NCBI RefSeq assembly: GCF_033439725.1
Contig: NW_026944388.1
Span: forward strand, 2,418,001-2,482,000
DNA: 64,000 nucleotides
From: Neurospora tetraspora
Lineage: Eukaryota; Ascomycota; Sordariomycetes; Sordariales; Sordariaceae
Direction of reading: 5' to 3'
Below the pieces are notes generated by a model. The model saw only the letters and a program-made list of their open reading frames with translations. It made no database searches and was not told where the DNA came from. This document shows, piece by piece, positions 57,978 to 64,000 of this stretch. The position numbers were made by a program, and so were the translations under genes. The number at the start of each line of letters is the position of its first letter. Position 1 is the stretch's first letter.

Positions 57978-60900
57978 GATGGAGGTTTGGTTCCTGGAGT
58001 CTGTCGTCGACGGGAGGGAGGAAAAAACGAAGGACAAAAAGAGAAATGGCCGAATGATATCTAGTCATTTGTCGAGGGCCAAATATGACTTGTTATTCGT
58101 CGGGCGGGCAACAGGACCGGGGGCGACACTCGTGATCGGAGAAGACGGGGCAGAGTCGCAGTGGCGAAGCGGCCTCATTCATATACGAATAGGGGGAATT
58201 GTTGCTTGCGGCAGTCAAGCTGAGAAGTTGCTTGGAGCTGGTGGTGCTTGATGGTGCTTGATGGTGCTTGATGTTATGCTGCTGCTTCCTGCTTGATAGT
58301 GGAGGCAGGCTTGTGGGTAGTGGTGCTTGTTGCAACAACAACCTGCTTGCTCCCACTCAACTGCGCGCGCGCCGCCTGCAGGGCATCCAGGATAAGGTGG
58401 ACGGACGGGAATGGGGACGACAGGGGTCAGTGTACTAGGTGAGATATGAAACGAAGTTCGACAGCCAGAGTCGAGATATGTATGTGCAGTCAGTAGTGCC
58501 AGAAGGCGTTAATCCGTCATGTCCACGGCCGTGGGGTCACGAAAACCAGGGGGTGGGCGAAGCGAGCGAACAGATCCCTCTTGCGACTCTAAGTCCAAGA
58601 CACTCTCGCCAGACCGGGAGATGAGTGGAGGACGGCAGCCTGGAATCGAGCAGGGCAGGCGGCAAAGAGACGCGAGCAGTACAGTGGGAAGCGCGCGTCT
58701 TCCCGGAGTTTCGAGTTACCGTAGAGGAGAGCGACGACGGGCGGGCGAGTAGATGTTGTCCAGTTGGATGGCAGGCGAGACGATGTTGCTGTCTCTGTCA
58801 ATGTTCCACTGTTGCACTGTCGCACGGGGGGTGGTGGGCGCCCCGGTTTCCAATGTTGGTGTTAGTGAGTGCTCCACTTGGTGTTGAAATGACCCCGGTC
58901 CGGCTGTCCAGGCGCAATGGATGGGATGGGATGGGATTTGACTGAGGTTAAATCGGCGACAGCGACAAGGGAAGGACCAGCATAATGACAAGAACAACAA
59001 CAGCAACAAACAACACCCCAGATTTGTTCACCTGGCTGACCTCGCCGTCCAGCTTTGCACTCCTTGTCCAGTCGGCGTGTTTCGCAGGGGTGGCCTGTCA
59101 AGGTCAACGGTTCTGTAACAGATTCGACTTTCTATTTTCTGAGAGATCGCGTACTGAACACTCGCACCTTTTTCTGAGATAATCCCATGCAGCGAGTACC
59201 GTCAGATAACCGGATACAAGGTGAGATCTCGACTGGCGCAACTGTCTGTCCAGGTCTAGGTTCCCACTTGTGTCGTCCAGTTACGCAACGCGGAGCGCAA
59301 AGAGGGATAGTTGCAAGGTAGACAAGGGTGTCTCGTAAGATTGCGGTTGCAGCTGCAAGCGGGCAGATCAAGTGACTGCGCGTGTGGTGAAAGGGTGCTG
59401 CCGGCCCACTAGCTACTTCCTCCAGGCCTTGCCTTTTGATCGCGGTGGTATCGGTGGATGTAGCCAAGTATGTAGGTAATAATCATGTGTGAGTGAGTGT
59501 GTGTGTAGTGTGTATATCCGTGTGTGTCTTAATGGTGGTGTGGATTCGCCCAAGCCAAGCAGTTTGCCGCGAAAAGGAAAGATTGAAATACACACCCGAC
59601 AAGCAGCAGCAACACTAGCAGCAGCAAGCATGTATTGACGGGAGGTAGCCGAAGGCAGGAAATGGACGACGGGCCGGGGCCGATCCATGTATCTGAAGGC
59701 GAATAATGATAGACGCGTGACTTTTGGTCGTGTTGAGTGCCGTCCAGCCTTGAAGGCTGCTCAGCCGATGAAAGTCAGTATCAGGTATCGAAAGTTGACT
59801 GCGACTTCGGAGTACTTTTCCACCTCAACTTTGATTCGACCAGAACTTGGAGAAATGGGGAGGACATGGAGGACAAATATTGGACCCGTCATTCCCGTCA
59901 TGTCGATAACACCCAGGTTGACCACCTGGTCACCTCAAAGGGCCTGGCCGCGACCCAGTTAGCCCAGCAAACTCTCGCTCTGAAAAGAAGGGTACAGTAT
60001 GGAAGTACTGTCTCGGGCAGAGAGACCTTGGCTGACGGGAACTCCCCCCTCCTCCCGTCGCAACCCAAACCTCCAATGTTGATGAAACAACTTGACAACC
60101 GACCAAGCAGATGCAAAAAAAAGTCATCCGTGACCGATCATGAACATTTCCAGTATCCACCTCGGTCTTGGAACGTCGTAACGCGTTTCTGCGCGGGCCG
60201 AAGGGAACGAGCTACTTCAGCAGCTAAACAAAAATATCCGGCCGCAGGAAAAAATAAGGAAAAAGGAACGAAGGAGAAAGAGGGAGGAATGACGGCGACG
60301 ACGCAATGGACGGACGGCTTCTGCGGTTCCGCTGAGGAGTGTTGCCGCTGCGAACTGCGACCGAAAGCCGGGAAGCTGAGACATGGTCGACGAAATGACT
60401 GTATCGGTTTCCGGGTTGGGAAGAGGGTGCTTGCCGTCGCGACCGTGAATCTACTGCGAAACTGCAATTCTGTCGACTGTCGAGTGTCAAGCCTCCAACG
60501 GTTGCAGTGGCATCGGATCCATCCATCATGACAGCGCTGCAATGGGAATGGGATGATGCGCCTGAATGCATGTATAATGGGGAGGGTTGACATGAGGGAC
60601 ATGGGGTCCCGCTATGGATCCCGCCATACATGATGGCCGGAGGGATGCTTGGCCCCACGTTCGATGGATGCACCACTCCCACTTCGACCTCTCTCCGATC
60701 CCATGCTCGCCATGCTTCAATGGCCGCGTCGTCGCCCGTGTTGACTATCCATCCAGATTCAGCATGGCTCTTTCAAAATGGCAGCACCATCCCCTCCACC
60801 CCTCCAAAGACATTCATGGCAGGTTACCCAGCATTTCCATGACGGAAAGGGAAACCTCCTGGTGGCCACCACCATCACCGTCCACCGTTGACCATCACTT

Positions 60901-63900
60901 TTTTTTTTTCCGCTGTCGACCTCTCGTCAGCTCGACTCTTTTCTTTGATACGCATCTAGCACCCAAAGGGATGCTCGAAATGTCCTTCATAACATGTCGC
61001 CTGCAGGCTTGCAGATTGGCCTGATGATGAATGGACAGCCATATGCATCCGAGAACAGCGTGCAGCTGCACATGTGACCCCCCATTTGCTGGTCTGCCGC
61101 CATGATAGGGTGCGGCTGCTCTGGGGAAGTGTGGCCAGCAGACGGATATGGTGGTGGTCGTAGTGGTGGTGAATGGTGGTGGACGGTGGTGAGTGAGATT
61201 TGGCGGCGACCCTTTTTTGCGAACCCAACCCAACTCGGGCGAACGTGTCCAACCAACCCCCGACCCTTTTTCTTCCGGCCGTCGTTGTCCGAGATTTTCA
61301 GCGACACCTCTCTTCACGCTCCCTCATCGTCCTGCCCCTCGGTCGGTGAGCCAAGATCGCGGCGGCGAAAATGACGGTCCTGTCGCAGTCGAGGAAACGC
61401 TGAGCCTCTTTTCCCTCTCGGTCGCTTGGTCTTCCGGTTCTCGTCTTGCTATCAAGTCGCACGAGGAAATTCTGTTGAAGCTGAGCTGCGACGTCTTTGC
61501 AAGACTTTGTTCAATTGGCCCATTGATCTCTGCGGTCGGTAGTTCGAGTATCCACTGACTAGAGGTCGGAAAGGCCTGTTTCGGCGACCATTGGACGCTG
61601 TGCTGAAAAGGCTCGCCAATGAGGGTGTTTGCGCGGCCATGTTCCATCACACGAGCTGAGGAGCACACGTCAAGCGTTCGTCCTTATAAGAGCCGCATCG
61701 TCCGGGTTCATGAAAAAGAGTGATATGTGATATTTGAGAAGTTGTCGCCGTCGCCGTCGCCGTCGTCTTCGTCGGAATGAGTGAAGCTTCCACGAGAATT
61801 CTGGAAGAAACAGCGATGGCGGTCCACAACATGGAATCCCATGAGCGTCTTTAAATGTCTGCAGTGACCTCGGACACTTCTCCACATAAAGCTGCTGCAA
61901 GATGAGCTGGCAGGGCACCAAGCAGCAAGGTCCAGCACGTCCAGCACAGCACAGCACACACTTTTGCTACACCAAGGGACCATGGCAAAGAGCACGGCAG
62001 GGCGGACGGATCTGGCAACATTTCCAGCAATATCAGGCTTTGCCGGGCCATCAACTATATAGATACCGGCCTTATTAGGTTGCTGGCTGGCTGTCCCATT
62101 ACGTCGTGTTCGCTTTGCTGTCAATGTTGTGCCCTGTCTGCGCCCGGGTTGCATATGATGTTTATGCGTTTCGCCCTGTTCCATGTCTCTTTTGTTTTTA
62201 AATATCTTTTGGTCCGAGGCGAGGTGCTACACTATGGGGGTGTGTCGCCGAGGTCCTTCCAGAAAGGAGGGAGAACATGGTTCAACTGCGTTGCACACAA
62301 AGGACGGTCCCTGACATATGAAATCAGATATGTAGGTACAGCATATATCAAAGCCGGAAACCGTCAGAGACACTACACCCATCGCAGTATCTCACTCACC
62401 AGGCAACTTGTAAGCTTGAAAAAGTGACCAGTGGTTTGCAAAGAGCGCCACGCAGTTGCAGCAGGAGTTTCGAATTCCGATGGAAGGGACACGATATGTG
62501 GTTATTGTTCCACAGATGGCGATGGCGCACAGGTTGGGACGAGAACGCCAGTACCTACATACAATGCAGACCCTTTGGGCTCATTGATGTTGTCGGTCAT
62601 CGGTGTTGAGAGACGTGAAGATGACATGGAGGGTTGGGTTTGCTATGTCCGGAATCCGTCCTGGATCCTGAGCTTCCCCATCCGGATGTCCTCAAACCTG
62701 ACCCGACCTCCCGCTCTGCTTGAGGCATCCTCTCTCCATCAAGACAACGTGAAAGAGACATGACACCAAGGCCTCCCAATTCCGGACTGGGCCATTCGCA
62801 GTTTCAATTCCCTCTGGAGAGAAGCCCTTGCCCGTTGATGAAACAACAGGGCTCTTCTCACGTCGCATAGCTGAACAATCGCTGCCCAACGCCCACACAT
62901 CCAAAAGCATTGCCCTGTCAATTGATGTGATGAAGTGGTGAACTTTTTGCCGGTCGAATGGGAATTCCAGGCCATTGCGCCGCCAATTGATGGTGGGGTC
63001 AGCAGCTGCCGAGCGCTATTGGTTTTCAGCTGCCGGGCCGTCGTGGGCTGCCGAGGCTGCCAAAAATGTGGAGGTCTGCGGCAGGCAAAACTAAGGTACT
63101 CACCGGCACAGTACCGGACAGCTACACGGTGGCACGGCCCCAGCCGGATTGCCTGCCACAAGACTCACTCTGGCAGTGGACTGGACTTTTGAATGGCGAT
63201 CTCTTTGACCCTGGGCCGATACCAATTGGCAGTAGCGCCGACGCCGCGAACGAACAATTCCCATTGCTACGCTCGTCCCCAGACCCTCAGAATTCTGACT
63301 GCAACTGGCACGCCGAGAACAGCGACTCCCTCTTGTTCGGCCCTGCGCGTCGTCTGCTCCATTCAGTTCCCTTTTACGTCCACCGTCGTCGCCGACCCTT
63401 CGATTCTCTCTCTGGCAGCATATTTGCCCCGAGCCATAATCCAACAGTTCACAATAATTGCTTCACCCCAACTGAAGCGTGACAGTTCGTCGCCTCCAAC
63501 GCCCTCCAGCATCCAGAGTCGCCAGCCAGCGGTCCAGTCGCAGTTGAGCATGCTGTCGCAAAGATCAAGGAGCCAAGACAACACCGCAACGGCAACAGAA
63601 GAATAACGGCACCAGCGACCGTCGTCTTTTCCTTCCCTCCACGAAAGCACCACGAAAGCACCACACGCTTTAACCGACTACTCGGCCACATCAACTTGCA
63701 TCATTCTACCGCCGCTTCACCTTCCAGCACCCCGAAACGTCACCTTCTTTTTCAGCCCGTCGCTCGCTCCACTCTCACCTTCTCATGACCTTTGCGCCTA
63801 AGCCTACCGACTCCGCCGACCGTCTCCTTTTCTCTAGGTTGCCTTCTCGATCTGCACCTTCTTAGCCCTGGCAACACCTTTCTTCCTCGACTGCCAACTT

Positions 63901-64000
63901 CGTACAGCAAACGTGCCCTAAGTTCCCTCGACACACAGACACACCGAACCACTACTCACAGTCCCTTATTCGGGTGCGCGCAGGGCGACCCCAGCTGCTG
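57978..64000. other. 6-kb region without a convincing gene
   Basis: No supported gene. It includes the AT-hook promoter and, at the right, C/T-rich sequence from about 63480 to the end, typical of a long leader for a plus-strand gene beyond the window. The longest open frame (59737-60531, plus) starts with GTG and has no domain. A 137-codon ATG frame at 63193-63606 could be an upstream frame in that leader. Simple repeats: TGGTGCTTGA three times at 58242-58271; GATGG/GATGGGATGG near 58917-58938; GTGTGT/GAGTGAGTG near 59490-59505. Confidence 0.5.
58242..58271. repeat. TGGTGCTTGA triplicate
   Basis: Three perfect tandem 10-bp units 265-294 bp upstream of the AT-hook start codon, with GCTTG-containing degenerate copies on either side. 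Confidence 0.9.

Noticed and set aside
59737-60531. 264-codon plus-strand frame
   Set aside because: Starts with GTG, no domain, and mixed composition; a frame of this length can occur by chance in a window of this size.

Overview
The window is nuclear DNA from a filamentous ascomycete, most likely Neurospora or a close Sordariales relative. Three things point there: short GT-AG introns of about 50-130 bp, fungal-specific gene families, and two multi-kilobase AT-rich blocks full of TpA and in-frame stops with the C-to-T / G-to-A signature of repeat-induced point mutation (RIP). Species is inferred from this style, not proven.

Layout. 0-8 kb: gene-poor start with a possible broken coding relic, then two tandem paralogous multi-pass membrane proteins (2873-4153 and 6286-7893). 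8-17 kb: a dense housekeeping block with a three-exon unknown conserved protein (minus), dynactin p62, ribosomal protein eS7 (minus) and a divergently transcribed small membrane protein. 17.56-23.89 kb: a RIP-degraded Ty1/copia retrotransposon with both LTRs, a perfect 5-bp target duplication and a second insertion inside its reverse transcriptase. 24-35.3 kb: a zinc alcohol dehydrogenase, CTP synthase, a stand-alone class I glutamine amidotransferase and a secreted subtilase. 36.17-40.42 kb: a second RIP-degraded element, a DNA transposon with about 26-bp terminal inverted repeats. 42-58 kb: mitochondrial BolA, intron-containing tRNA-Leu(AAG), a small unknown protein, a secreted Ala/Pro-repeat protein, tRNA-Gly(GCC), a disordered small protein, a Zn2Cys6 transcription factor, a GPI-anchor-type surface protein and an AT-hook protein. 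58-64 kb: about 6 kb without a convincing gene, probably upstream sequence of a gene beyond the right edge.

The genes do not form one pathway. Two neighbours, CTP synthase and the stand-alone amidotransferase, share a catalytic domain type, and the two membrane paralogues form a local duplication. Exon junctions below were set by reading donor and acceptor sites and checking that the joined frame stays open and matches family motifs. I see no clear new multi-gene system. The most unusual signals are the near-intact LTRs around a heavily mutated interior, a tetranucleotide array made of repeated branch-point-like sequence in the dehydrogenase intron, and a probable GC-AG intron that splits a zinc-cluster motif.
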